A stretch of 64,000 nucleotides of DNA, from positions 604,843-668,842 of the forward strand of contig NZ_CP007739.1 of the NCBI RefSeq assembly GCF_000724485.1, in the 5' to 3' direction. A program made the position numbers and the translations under genes. Below the pieces are notes generated by a model, which saw nothing but the letters and a program-made list of their open reading frames with translations, made no database searches and was not told the origin of the DNA. Source of the DNA: Bacillus methanolicus MGA3 (GTDB taxonomy: Bacteria > Bacillota > Bacilli > Bacillales > Cytobacillaceae). Positions within the stretch are counted from its first letter, which is position 1, and every line of letters starts with the position of its first letter. Below, piece after piece: positions 17,490 through 25,296 of the stretch.

Positions 17490-18281
17490 ATGACGGCCAG
17501 AAGGAAATGGACAGATGAGGAAGTCAACTTCCTTGAGGTTCGTTGGGGATCAATGAGTATTAAAAACATAGCTGCGCGTTTAGGTCGATCTATTCCTTCC
17601 GTCAAAAACAGGGCTCAAAGATTAGGGTTAATCGATCCGTGTCTATCGTTCGACGGGATCACTATAAACCAGCTAGCTCAAGCTATCAACGTTTCGCACA
17701 GTCAAATAAGGCGATGGATCAAGTACTATGGTTTTCCGGCAAAATGGAAAGTTTTTGTTTCGGAAGCAAAGGTCCGTGTTGTCAGATACGAAAACTTTTG
17801 GAAGTGGGCGGAAGAAAATAAACAGATGATTGATTTTTCCCGGATTGAGCCGAACATTTTAGGACCTGAACCAGATTGGGTGAAGGTGAAAAGAGACGCT
17901 GATTTTATTAAGCGTCGAAAAATCAAAAAGAGTAATTATGACCCTTGGACAGAAGAAGAGGACAACATTTTAAAGGGCATGTTGAACGCCTACAAATATA
18001 CGTATCCTGAAATCTCGCAACGCTTGAACCGTAGCGAGGGTGCGATCAAAAGAAGAATCCAAGAATTAGGTTTAAAAGCCCGTCCTGTCCGCAGAAACAA
18101 TCACGTGAAGTATACTCCTGAAAAAGTAAAGCTGATTGAGGAGCTCATAGATAAAGGGCATTGTCTCGAGGATATCGCTTCTAGGATTAACAAAAGCGCC
18201 CTGGGTGTACGAGGAAAACTTGAGCGTATGGGTTACCGATTCAAAAACAGAGTGCCTGTGAAGGAAAAGGAGATTAGCTAG
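17490..18281 (+). CDS. Phage Myb/SANT-like DNA-binding protein
   Basis: 263 residues with three repeated helix-turn-helix-like units: KWTDEEVNFLEVRWGSMSIK near residue 6, YDPWTEEEDNILKGMLNAYK near 150, and KYTPEKVKLIEELIDKG near 210. Each is followed by an (R)LNRS/INKS-type recognition segment. A central HTH (INQLAQAINVSHSQIRRWIKY) resembles MerR-like folds. Such proteins are usual in Gram-positive prophage replication or late-control regions. The frame is intact, unlike most neighbours. Confidence 0.65.
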   Translation: MTARRKWTDEEVNFLEVRWGSMSIKNIAARLGRSIPSVKNRAQRLGLIDPCLSFDGITINQLAQAINVSHSQIRRWIKYYGFPAKWKVFVSEAKVRVVRYENFWKWAEENKQMIDFSRIEPNILGPEPDWVKVKRDADFIKRRKIKKSNYDPWTEEEDNILKGMLNAYKYTYPEISQRLNRSEGAIKRRIQELGLKARPVRRNNHVKYTPEKVKLIEELIDKGHCLEDIASRINKSALGVRGKLERMGYRFKNRVPVKEKEIS

Positions 18282-18283
18282 AT

Positions 18284-18555
18284 ATGAAATGTCCGATATG
18301 CGCTGCTCAAACGAAAGTCGTAGACAGCCGACCGAAAAAAGATCGTGTTATGCGTCGCAGGGAATGTGTGAACTGATAAATCACTCCATCCGTGCCGGTA
18401 ATAATAATAGGCATAAGATACCAACTTTCTTAAGATTTTTTATATTTTATGGCTTAAAGAAATTACAGGAGTTTGTCTCTTTAGTTTTTAGGCGGGATTA
18501 ATGATTAATGAAAAAAAGGCGATTTTACTACACGGTTCGAAGAAAATCTGAATGA
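18284..18555 (+). pseudogene. NrdR-like zinc-ribbon phage gene split by about 130 bp
   Basis: 18284-18376 encodes MKCPICAAQTKVVDSRPKKD and then RVMRRRECVN before TGA, where an NrdR-type zinc ribbon would continue with a second Cys pair. A matching C-terminal piece, RRFYYTVRRKSE, occurs at 18508-18555. The intervening 130 nt looks non-coding and its ends show a weak inverted match (ATAAATCACTCC against ATTAATCCCGCC), so a small insertion is plausible. The split is my inference. Confidence 0.45.
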
Positions 18556-18568
18556 TGCAGGTGATCCA

Positions 18569-18826
18569 ATGGGCAGCACACTTCGAAAACTAAAACGCGG
18601 CAGGGAAACGATTGCTTTTCCTGTCCGCCAAAATGGAAAAGCGGCTGATCAAATCATGCAAGCCTGGAATCGTGGTTTTGATGCTGGAGCCAAAGAACAA
18701 AGGAAATCAGACATCGAGCATTTGGTGAAGATCCTGGAAGATCTTGAAGAAATCCCGGGCATCGGAGAAAAGACAGCGTGGAAGATGAGGGGGTTTTTCA
18801 TGCAGAGTTTTAAAAGTCAAGAGTGA
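18569..18826 (+). CDS. Hypothetical phage protein
   Basis: 85 residues, basic N terminus (GSTLRKLKRGRETIAFPVRQ) and helical C terminus with EEIPGIGEKTAWKMRGF, which looks like a helix-hairpin-helix nucleic-acid contact (PGIGxKT). ATG with AGGTGAT upstream. A decayed copy of its last ~100 bp is found at 19385-19499 on the far side of cotD. Confidence 0.55.
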   Translation: MGSTLRKLKRGRETIAFPVRQNGKAADQIMQAWNRGFDAGAKEQRKSDIEHLVKILEDLEEIPGIGEKTAWKMRGFFMQSFKSQE

Positions 18827-18836
18827 AACAAAATTT
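18728..18836 (+). repeat. Direct repeat flanking cotD, copy A
   Basis: The 3' end of the 85-residue gene plus a few downstream bases. Shares the pattern GAAGAAATCC..GGCAT..G and AAAGACAGC(G)TGGAAGAT with copy B at 19385-19499. Copy A is in frame; copy B is not. Confidence 0.7.
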
Positions 18837-18890
18837 GTATGGTGTTCCTCGACCCATTGTGTGCAATAGAGGGTAAATTGGGAAATATGA

Positions 18891-18912
18891 AACAGCCCCT
18901 AAAAGGGCTGTT
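18891..18912 (-). terminator. Hairpin after cotD
   Basis: AACAGCCC (18891-18898) pairs with GGGCTGTT (18905-18912); modest T-content follows on the minus strand. Confidence 0.6.
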
Positions 18913-18917
18913 AGAAG

Positions 18918-19241
18918 TTAAAATCCGAATGGGCTTGATGGACAACAAGGATTATGTGGTACTCCGCACATTATATGTTGCTCGTAGCATTCATTTACAA
19001 CAGATTCAGTGTGCGGGAAGTAGTGCTTGTGAGTAAATATTTGTTTATTTACGTTTATAGTATGAGACGGATGGATGTGCGGCACTACATGCGGAAAGAT
19101 GTTGGTGTTCACAAAATTCTTACTCGGTGAAACTTGTGGTGGATCATAGTGAGTAGGAAACGTTTTTGGTGGACATTCCCCATAGTGAGGCATACTACAG
19201 CCACAATATCCACTACGCAAATTTCTATTTGTACTATACAT
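18918..19241 (-). CDS. CotD-family spore coat protein
   Basis: 107 residues, rich in His, Pro and Cys, with the CotD core PHVVPHIHPSHTINVNKQIF then HKHYFPHTESVV and a Cys/Pro-rich tail HNPCCPSSPFGF. CotD belongs to the inner coat of Bacillus spores. ATG preceded by CGGAGGTATTAAA on this strand. It lies inside the decayed prophage, between two copies of a ~110-bp phage sequence and antisense to the phage genes, so it looks like cargo added to the element rather than a phage gene. Confidence 0.85.
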   Translation of the reverse strand: MYSTNRNLRSGYCGCSMPHYGECPPKTFPTHYDPPQVSPSKNFVNTNIFPHVVPHIHPSHTINVNKQIFTHKHYFPHTESVVNECYEQHIMCGVPHNPCCPSSPFGF

Positions 19242-19384
19242 TTTAATACCTCCGTTTTGGATTTCTTAAGACAGTAGCAGTATATGAAAAATGAGGCATG
19301 GTTGTACTAGTTGTATACCTAAAATTATAGGAGAAGTACTTATATGTTTAATTGTGTTGTTATTAATAATGCCGCAGTACGAAT

Positions 19385-19499
19385 AGATTCTTGAAGATCT
19401 CGAAGAAATCCTAGGCATGGGCAAAAGACAGCATGGAAGATTCGGGAGTTTTTCTTACAGAGGTTTTGAAGAGAAGAATGAAACAATTTTTCCTGATGG
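19385..19499 (+). repeat. Direct repeat flanking cotD, copy B (decayed)
   Basis: Degenerate copy of 18728-18836: GAAGATCTCGAAGAAATCCT, then GGCATGGGCAAAAGACAGCA, then GGTTTTGAAGAGAAGAATGA. Small indels disrupt the frame. Confidence 0.7.
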
Positions 19500-19567
19500 A
19501 GGGGTATAACATTCCTTGGAGACAGGTGAAACTGATAAATGAAAAAGAAAAACTAGGAGGGGTGAAA

Positions 19568-19867
19568 ATGTGTAAATATTGCAGGTGCTCAGGTTTATTT
19601 TTGGGGGAATATTGCTCTTGCATTTACGGAAAAGTAAAACGGATGGAAGATGCTCATGAAAAATACACAGGAATGTATCAAAGAGGGGAAGTTAAGACAG
19701 AAAACAATTTCCCTAAAACCGAAACAAAAGTTGATAACTCCATAAAGATTAAATATAGCCTAGCACAATTGAACTTTTTAATAGATCTGGCTTTAGACAC
19801 AAAGGATAAAGAATGGTTTTTAGAGCTAACCAAAAAGGGGACGAGCAAGGCAATAACATGGAGCTAA
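19568..19867 (+). CDS. Small phage protein with IDEAL-like C terminus
   Basis: 99 residues from the ATG at 19568, which has AGGAGGGGTGAAA just upstream; the longer open frame back to 19433 runs through the decayed repeat copy and has no ribosome-binding site. N-terminal CKYCRCSGLFLGEYCSC suggests metal binding. The C-terminal SLAQLNFLIDLALDTKDKEW resembles the IDEAL motif (LIDxALDxxDxExF), found in several Bacillus regulators and adaptors. Function unknown. Confidence 0.6.
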   Translation: MCKYCRCSGLFLGEYCSCIYGKVKRMEDAHEKYTGMYQRGEVKTENNFPKTETKVDNSIKIKYSLAQLNFLIDLALDTKDKEWFLELTKKGTSKAITWS

Positions 19868-19905
19868 TTTAGACTTGGGATGGTTGCCTTGCTCGGGTAA
19901 AGTTT
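19841..19905 (+). terminator. Terminator after the IDEAL-like gene
   Basis: CGAGCAAGGCAA (19841-19852) pairs perfectly with TTGCCTTGCTCG (19883-19894); GTTTTTCC follows. The left arm lies inside the end of the gene. Confidence 0.75.
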
Positions 19906-19947
19906 TTCCTTAAAAAAATTCCTCAAAATTTGGTTGGCTATCTTTTT

Positions 19948-20085
19948 CTAATCAAAGGATTGCGTCATTTTCCGTTCCTTTTTAGGAATGTTCCTTGGTT
20001 TTCTTGATAGAGCTACTAAAGAAATAAAAAAGCTAATCCCTAAGATTGTTGATAATGTCCATCCAGAAAATTCAATTGTTGTCAT
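19948..20085 (-). CDS. Small membrane peptide (45 residues)
   Basis: One hydrophobic helix (SGWTLSTILGISFFISLVAL) then a basic tail SRKPRNIPKKERK. A strong AAGAAGGAGG lies 10-12 nt before the ATG. Antisense to the phage genes. Helix plus basic tail is also the form of type I toxins and small holins, but I see no evidence to choose. Confidence 0.5.
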   Translation of the reverse strand: MTTIEFSGWTLSTILGISFFISLVALSRKPRNIPKKERKMTQSFD

Positions 20086-20272
20086 TACTTAATGACCTCC
20101 TTCTTTGGGCTTTAATAAAAAATATGCCGCGACATGCTTGTCTATATCCCAAGAAGGCTAGTTATAAGGAAACTAAATAAGCAGAGAGTTTCGCAAATTA
20201 CACAAGATGCCAAAAAAGAAGCACCTATTCGATTAGAAATGAGTGCTTAATAGGGCTCCAAAACCGAGCAAT

Positions 20273-20431
20273 CTACTTAATGTTTGTATTATCTAGAGGT
20301 GTAAGATCAGACAGTGTAACTAACTTACTATCATGATCTTTCTTTATTTCGCAATAACCACTGTTGTAAATCCAAAAAATCACATATATTTCTGATTCAA
20401 ATTTTACTTTGCTTCCTCTAACTAATACCAA
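20273..20431 (-). CDS. Hypothetical small protein
   Basis: 52 residues from a TTG at 20431, which AGGAG precedes by 7 nt; an upstream ATG at 20464 lacks a site. Content VRGSKVKFESEIYVIFWIYN then EIKKDHDSKLVTLSDLTPLD suggests a small beta-rich (SH3-like) fold. Not recognised. Confidence 0.45.
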   Translation of the reverse strand: MVLVRGSKVKFESEIYVIFWIYNSGYCEIKKDHDSKLVTLSDLTPLDNTNIK

Positions 20432-20578
20432 AACATCACTCCTAGGTTCGGGATGGAAGCCCAAATTTAAGAATATCAGCGGGTGAGCTTTAAAATCAAA
20501 TGCGGGCTATTAGGGTATTAAGTGCATTAGGACACATAATATGCATCAAAATAAAAAAGAGATGCTTAAAAAGCCTCT

Positions 20579-20677
20579 CTAGGAATTATTTTTCTTCTTT
20601 TTGAAATTCACAGCTGTCCCAACTGCTAAAGCACCAAGAAAAGCAGTAATGATTGTGATAAAGGTGTTATTGTCCAA
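20579..20677 (-). CDS. Micro-peptide with one membrane helix (32 residues)
   Basis: TTG start 8 nt after GGAGG. Sequence opens DNNTFITIITAFLGALAVGT and ends in a lysine-rich tail VNFKKKKNNS. Resembles in shape, not in sequence, small toxins or holins. Second such peptide in 0.7 kb. Confidence 0.45.
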   Translation of the reverse strand: MDNNTFITIITAFLGALAVGTAVNFKKKKNNS

Positions 20678-20985
20678 AAGAAAAACCTCCTTACATAATA
20701 GCTTTAAAAAGTTGATAAGTAAATATTACAAAAAAGTATATTAAGTAAATTACACATTTCGAAGATTATACGAAACACAATAGTAATTTTGGTTTAGAGA
20801 AATATTTAGGACAAAAAATGCTCCCCTATTAAATATAGGAAGGAGCAATTTTGTAAGGTTTTTAGGAAAAACCTGTGTATGACCCAAAAATACAGGAGAA
20901 AAAATATTCATAATTTAAGTTATGTATCAAAAAAATTATTATATAGGTTAAGAAACAAAATGATAAGTATGTTTATCAATATAAA

Positions 20986-21007
20986 AACTCACCTCTTTTG
21001 GTGAGTT
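20986..21007 (-). terminator. Terminator after ymaF
   Basis: AACTCACC (20986-20993) pairs with GGTGAGTT (21000-21007), followed on the minus strand by TTTATATTG. Confidence 0.75.
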
Positions 21008-21019
21008 ATGAAAGCAAAA

Positions 21020-21400
21020 TTATAAACTTGTTTTTCCACTATACCTATGTCTATGAGGGGTAGTTCCCTCTATAGTGGTAACACCACTAAATTCGTGATA
21101 ATGACCGCCTCCAGGAAGGGGAATAGCAGGACCAGTAACCCCACGGATTTGATGTTTATGTCCATCATCAAAAGAAGTAAAAGTAAAGTATCTGTGGGTA
21201 TGTTGGACTCCACTTCGAGCAGGTTCAGTAGTTCCGGCATATCTGTGTTTATGTCCTACATCATAAGAGGTGACTCCTTTAAATTCGTGGACATGGACAG
21301 AGACAGGTCTTCCATCCCATGAAGTTATATAAAGGTGATGGGAATGCATGGGATCTGAATCATCTGAATGATACATGAATCCAGAAACAGGTATTTCCAC
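21020..21400 (-). CDS. ymaF: YmaF-family histidine-rich protein
   Basis: 126 residues made of repeated beta-hairpin-like units ending in H.H(R/E): DVGHKHRYAGTTEPARSG, VQHTHRYFTFTSFDDGHKHQ, GGGHYHEFSGVTT and PHRHRYSGKTS. This is the YmaF pattern of B. subtilis; its role is unknown, though the histidines suggest metal binding. ATG preceded by AAGGAGATTTACTGT. Has its own terminator and runs opposite to the phage genes, so it is probably cargo. Confidence 0.8.
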   Translation of the reverse strand: MEIPVSGFMYHSDDSDPMHSHHLYITSWDGRPVSVHVHEFKGVTSYDVGHKHRYAGTTEPARSGVQHTHRYFTFTSFDDGHKHQIRGVTGPAIPLPGGGHYHEFSGVTTIEGTTPHRHRYSGKTSL

Positions 21401-21572
21401 AGTAAATCTCCTTTTCGTTTTTTATTATACTGTATGAAATGGAGTTTAAAAAGGAGTGGGTATTTAAGAAATAAAAGTTAATGAAAAATGAAAGTTGAGT
21501 TTCAGAAAAATAAAAAAGCCAGGATCTCTCCCGGCATGCCCAAATAAATTATACCATATGGGGGGCGATCCT

Positions 21573-21773
21573 ATGAGGTTAAAAGACATCGAAATTAATC
21601 CTAGTACTATGAAACTAGAAATTGATATAATGGAACAAAAAGGAAGCTTTGCCATTGTGGTATGTGATGGTCGGGCAAAGTTAACGGAGTTACCGTCTTT
21701 CGGCGAGACAAAGATTATCACTCATCAAGGCAAGGTGAAAAGGGTTAAGTTTGATGAGAGGGAAGAGTTTTGA
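21573..21773 (+). CDS. xtrA: XtrA-like phage protein
   Basis: 66 residues from the ATG at 21573, with GGGGGGCGATCCT upstream. MRLKDIEINPSTMKLEIDIM then GSFAIVVCDGRAKLTELPSF resembles XtrA of PBSX-type prophages, which sits just ahead of the late positive regulator. The same order holds here: an ArpU-type regulator lies 0.6 kb downstream. The stop overlaps the next start by 3-4 nt. Confidence 0.65.
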   Translation: MRLKDIEINPSTMKLEIDIMEQKGSFAIVVCDGRAKLTELPSFGETKIITHQGKVKRVKFDEREEF

Positions 21774-22309
21774 AATGGTTATGTGAGTTGTTATTAGACC
21801 CAGGTTTTTTGGGAGCTTTAGTCGGATCATTATTAACTGGTTTAACAGCTATAGGCATCTTGTGGTATGAAACCTATTCAAGAAAAAAGGAGCAGGTTTT
21901 TCGTTCATATGGAACAATGAAAATATTAGCAGCTAAGTTAATCCTTTTTTATGAAATTGAGAAAATAACAAATGAAAAAATTAAAATGTCTCAGTTGGCA
22001 AAAGAAGATGATCTTAGAAAACTACTTCAAGAGCCTAAAAAAATGAACAAGGATATTCTTGATTTCTTAGAAAATGAAAAAGATTACATTCCGTATGAAT
22101 TTATAACCAGATATTTTACTTTAATAAATCAATTTAAGTATATATCACATGCATTTGACCGAGCGATAGATAATCCAAATGAAAACAATTTCAATCTACT
22201 GGTAAAGCACCTTAAAGGTGCTAATGATATTATTAGAAGATTCAATGATAATAACGCCAAATACTTAAAAGAAGTAGAAAAAAAATATAAGATTCAGGAT
22301 TACTATTAA
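21770..22309 (+). CDS. Membrane-anchored protein of unknown function
   Basis: 179 residues starting at TTG 21770, coupled to xtrA by TTGA overlap. One N-terminal membrane helix (FLGALVGSLLTGLTAIGILWY), then a long charged helical domain. The architecture matches the second membrane protein at 22929: N-terminal helix, then helices with many Lys/Glu. May be a superinfection or defence-type cargo gene, but no motif proves it. Confidence 0.6.
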   Translation: MKWLCELLLDPGFLGALVGSLLTGLTAIGILWYETYSRKKEQVFRSYGTMKILAAKLILFYEIEKITNEKIKMSQLAKEDDLRKLLQEPKKMNKDILDFLENEKDYIPYEFITRYFTLINQFKYISHAFDRAIDNPNENNFNLLVKHLKGANDIIRRFNDNNAKYLKEVEKKYKIQDYY

Positions 22310-22329
22310 TTGTTCTACCAGCCCTCTGG

Positions 22330-22378
22330 ATGACACTGAATGAACGCATTAAGCGTTTGTTTGGTGTCCTTTTTTAAT
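22330..22378 (+). terminator. Terminator between membrane gene and arpU remnant
   Basis: GGATGACAC pairs with GTGTCC (bulged), with an inner stem AACGC/GCGTT, followed by a run of six T. Confidence 0.75.
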
Positions 22379-22399
22379 TATTTTTAAGGAGGTAGCAAG

Positions 22400-22848
22400 A
22401 TGAAACAAATGACATTCCAGTTACCTGAAATCGATCGTGATGAGACAAAAAACGAGTAGAAGCTGCACTGGAGAAATATCGGTTTTATCTCCTTACGGTT
22501 TCAGAAGAACAATTGCCAAAGGTTACATCGATATACTCACTTGTTCCTCCTGCTCACACCAACACTTTTCAATCATCTATAGAAACAGCTGTGATTGACA
22601 AAGTGGATTTTGAACGAGAGCGCGATGAATACATGGAATGGATTAGACGTGGCGTGGATCAGCTTAGTCCGAGAGAACGGGAGCTAATCATCAAGCGTTA
22701 TTTAAGCGAGGAAGAGATGTACGATTACGAGCTCTATAATGAGATGGGAATAAGTGAGAGCAAATACTATCGGTTGAAAGCACGGGCTTTTTATAAGCTA
22801 GCGTTTATATTGCGAATTGAAGTGTACAAAGAAGAGGTATCTGTGTAG
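22400..22848 (+). pseudogene. ArpU-family late transcriptional regulator, frameshifted
   Basis: Starts at ATG 22400 with AAGGAGGTAGCAAG: MKQMTFQLPEIDRDET then a stop at 22457. The +1 frame carries on without loss: RVEAALEKYRFYLLTVSEEQ, then PKVTSIYSLVPPAHTNTF and the sigma-like HTH SPRERELIIKRYL and GISESKYYRLKARA. One missing A in the run at 22447-22452 explains it. ArpU/Xpf proteins turn on late phage genes, so loss of frame would silence the element. A shortened product starting near 22513 is conceivable. Confidence 0.85.
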
Positions 22849-22928
22849 GTGTATTTTTATTTTTACTAACTAAATATAGGATTTGCAGTATTTTTATCGA
22901 AGTATATTCTGGGGGGGAGATTGGAATT

Positions 22929-23414
22929 ATGGAATGGAATGTAATAATAACATCGATTCTTACTTCTGGAATAGTAACCCTAATAATTAATAGCATTATC
23001 AAAGGCGGTATAAGCCACTATTTTAATAAAAAGTTAAAACGTTTCGAAACAGATTTAAACGTAATGTCAGAGGAGAAAAAATTGGATTTTCAAAGGAAAC
23101 TTCATGACTTTGGATTATATTCAGGTAAAAGGCATGAGATTTATCCAATGCTTTATAAATATTTAATTGAAGCATCGAATGCTGTTAGTTATGCTTTTTC
23201 CATAAGAAAATATATTTCTGATAAAACATTAAACGAAAAATCTTTATTACTATTCAAGGATGAAAAGAGATATGAACCTTTGTTAAATGAGAGTTTAACT
23301 AATCAAGAAATAAAATTGTCGGAGGAAGCTTCACTTTTTGTTGAAAAAGCATTTGATCAATGCAGCTTTCCGAAAATATCCTTCTTATTACGAAAGCTTA
23401 GAAGACCTTGCTAG
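22929..23414 (+). pseudogene. Membrane-anchored protein, 3'-truncated by fusion
   Basis: Start ATG with GGGGGGGAGATTGGAATT. One N-terminal helix (IITSILTSGIVTLIINSII), then a charged helical domain FNKKLKRFETDLNV. At about 23362 the coding character switches to an antibiotic-like lysin sequence in another frame; the last 18 residues (CSFPKISFLLRKLRRPC) are out-of-frame lysin codons. So the true C terminus was lost in a deletion. Unknown function; paralogous in layout to 21770-22309. Confidence 0.6.
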
Positions 23415-23777
23415 ACTCTATACAAACGGCGTTTCTTGGGATCGCAATAAATACAAGCCAATTATTGGTGAAACCAACTATGTTATGGCTTGTAAAAAGG
23501 TCCAGGAGTGCGGATATTGCACTGATCCGAATTATGCGGCAAAGCTAATTAATATCATCGAAAAGTATGATCTTCATAAATATGATAAAGTCGTGAATAA
23601 AAAGCCTGTAAAAGTGCCGACGGCAACAAAAGGTGAACAATATATATTGTAAAACCAGGCGATACATTAAGCCAGATTGCGGTCAAATATCAAACAACGG
23701 TGCAAGAACTTCAACAACTAAACGGAATCAAAAACCCTGACCGGATTCTTGTCGGTCAAAAGCTGAAATTAAAGTAA
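23362..23777 (+). pseudogene. C-terminal part of a GH73-type glucosaminidase with LysM domain
   Basis: AAFRKYPSYYESLEDLARLY then NGVSWDRNKYKPIIG and YCTDPNYAAKLINIIEKYDL match the end of N-acetylglucosaminidase lysins. The frame stops at TAA 23650-23652 after GEQYIL. In another frame a LysM repeat follows at once: [20 protein letters not shown] through [10 protein letters not shown] to 23777. An extra AT in TATATATTG accounts for the shift. The catalytic N-terminal domain is absent. Remnant of the phage lysin. Confidence 0.78.
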
Positions 23778-23818
23778 CACTGTCGTTTGTAAGAGCTGAA
23801 TGAAGGAAGAGAATTAGG

Positions 23819-23853
23819 GCAGCCCATTATGATTTGGCGGGCTGCACTTTCTT
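23819..23853 (+). terminator. Terminator at the end of the prophage remnant
   Basis: GCAGCCC (23819-23825) pairs with GGGCTGC (23839-23845), then ACTTTCTTTTTTT. Confidence 0.85.
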
Positions 23854-23929
23854 TTTTTATGAACCAATTCCGAGATTATGAACAACTTTCTGGAATGATG
23901 ATTCCTTGTTTAAGGATGTCATTCAGTTA

Positions 23930-24400
23930 CTAATTGTCTGATTCTTCGGATTCGCTTCTTGATTCCACGGATTCATTATTGCTTGATTCTTTCGTGTCGC
24001 TTTTATCACTTGACTATTCTTCTTCAGATTCCTCATTAGATTCATATTCATCGCTTGACTCGTTATCTTCAGATTCCTCATTAGATTCATATTCATCGCT
24101 TGACTCGTTATCTTCAGATTCCTCATCGGATTCATATTCATCGCTTGACTCGTTATCTTCAGATTCCTCATCAGATTCATATTCATCGCTTGACTCGTTA
24201 TCTTCGGATTCCTCATCAGATTCATATTCATCGCTTGACTCGTTATCTTCGGATTCCTCATAAGACTCACTTGATTCCTGAGACTCGTTTTCTTCTGCAG
24301 TTACTGATTCTTCATCCTTGTTGCTTGATTTAGCTGATTCTCCCTCTTCATAGTCATATTCAAGCTCAGTACTTTCTTCTAATTCGTAGTTGAATTCCAT
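23930..24400 (-). pseudogene. Acidic Ser/Glu/Asp tandem-repeat protein with internal stop
   Basis: ATG preceded by TCAGGAGGAAAAAACAG on this strand. After a unique acidic head (EFNYELEESTELEYDYEEGE) come about five 45-bp repeats coding ESEDNESSDEYES(D/N)E. A TAG at 24014-24016 ends the first frame at 128 residues, but the same frame then runs on with the same composition (SSDKSDTKESSNNESVESRS) to a TAG at 23930-23932. So the original protein was about 156 residues and one nonsense change shortened it; the short form may still be made. Extremely low pI; perhaps a cation- or coat-associated protein. No family recognised. Confidence 0.6.
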
Positions 24401-24451
24401 CTGTTTTTTCCTCCTGAAAATTTATTTGTTGTATTACTAAACTATGCTTTA

Positions 24452-24562
24452 TTAATATTGATGTTTGATCCATTCCTCAAGTTCCTTCATGTCTCCAGCT
24501 GTCATCCTGTAATTATTCCCTCCCGTTTGGCAGGGTTTTAACTTGTCGACAAAATTAATAAG
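24452..24562 (-). pseudogene. Small gene remnant
   Basis: A frame without a standard start reads LINFVDKLKPCQTGGNNYRM then TAGDMKELEEWIKHQY to a stop. It looks like a real protein end rather than random codons, but has no ATG/GTG/TTG with a ribosome-binding site. Either a broken gene or a micro-peptide starting at the internal ATG (17 residues). Confidence 0.3.
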
Positions 24563-24663
24563 CTATAAGAGAACATATAGGCTCTTTAAAGATGATATTT
24601 ATTAATTATTTATTCAGTTTGCGAATCGAGGAAAGGGGATTCAAATTTTTACCTTGCAGGAAC

Positions 24664-24741
24664 TTAATAGATGCCTGTACAAGAACATCCTACAATGATA
24701 AGTAAGACGAATAAGACAATAATTAAGGTAAAAGGGCTCAT
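24664..24741 (-). CDS. YjcZ-family sporulation micro-peptide
   Basis: 25 residues: MSPFTLIIVLFVLLIIVGCS then CTGIY. The tiny Bacillus YjcZ/'tiny TM' family has exactly this hydrophobic [15 protein letters not shown] pattern. ATG preceded by GGGAGGTGTTTATAT. The body (IVLFVLLIIVGCSC.GIY) is nearly identical to the peptide at 27982-28059. Confidence 0.85.
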   Translation of the reverse strand: MSPFTLIIVLFVLLIIVGCSCTGIY

Positions 24742-24865
24742 ATATAAACACCTCCCATTCATAGTGAATAATCAATTTTTTATAAGAAAAACGGTTTTGT
24801 TACTAACTTATAATGTCGATTGTATTAGTTAACATAATCACTTATACCCCCTGGTCATGCACAGC

Positions 24866-24988
24866 TTACGATATTGCCATTAATACGATAATTAGTAGAA
24901 TGAATAAGACAACAATTAATGCAAAATTGACGCCATAGCTAGGAGCTGCAGGAGCTGTATAACCATAACCGCAAGAACCAAAGCACAT
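24866..24988 (-). CDS. YjcZ-family sporulation micro-peptide
   Basis: 40 residues: CFGSCGYGYTAPAAPSYG, then the hydrophobic core [20 protein letters not shown]. Gly/Tyr-rich head plus one helix is the classic YjcZ form. Ribosome-binding site GAAGGGAGGTAACCAAGT. Usually expressed in the mother cell or forespore, function unknown. Confidence 0.87.
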   Translation of the reverse strand: MCFGSCGYGYTAPAAPSYGVNFALIVVLFILLIIVLMAIS

Positions 24989-25296
24989 ACTTGGTTACCT
25001 CCCTTCTATTGAGTATTAGGGAATGGCTAAATATGCGATTCCTAATTATAAGCTATGTTCTTAAGAAATGGTTGGACTGGCCAAACTCCTCAACTGATAG
25101 GAAAATTCCACATTTAACTAATATATACTGTTTAATTGCATTACTAAAAAAGATCAAATTTAGTTAAATCGGAGCTTAGCTTGTCAAATTTGTAGACAAG
25201 TTAGAACCCCTACCGTTAGGCTGAAGATTTTTATTTTTAATTTGGAAGGAATTTCATTTTGAGTAAGGAATAAACAATACTAGGGAGATGGGGCCA

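Noticed and set aside
23934..24263. 109-residue Ser/Asp-rich frame on the plus strand
   Set aside because: Mirror of the 45-bp repeats of the minus-strand acidic gene; it has no ribosome-binding site.
23930..24270. CRISPR-like periodic repeats
   Set aside because: Period 45 with no spacers; the repeats are coding.
25034..25168. 44-residue plus-strand frame
   Set aside because: No ribosome-binding site, unremarkable codons, in a gene-poor AT-rich stretch.
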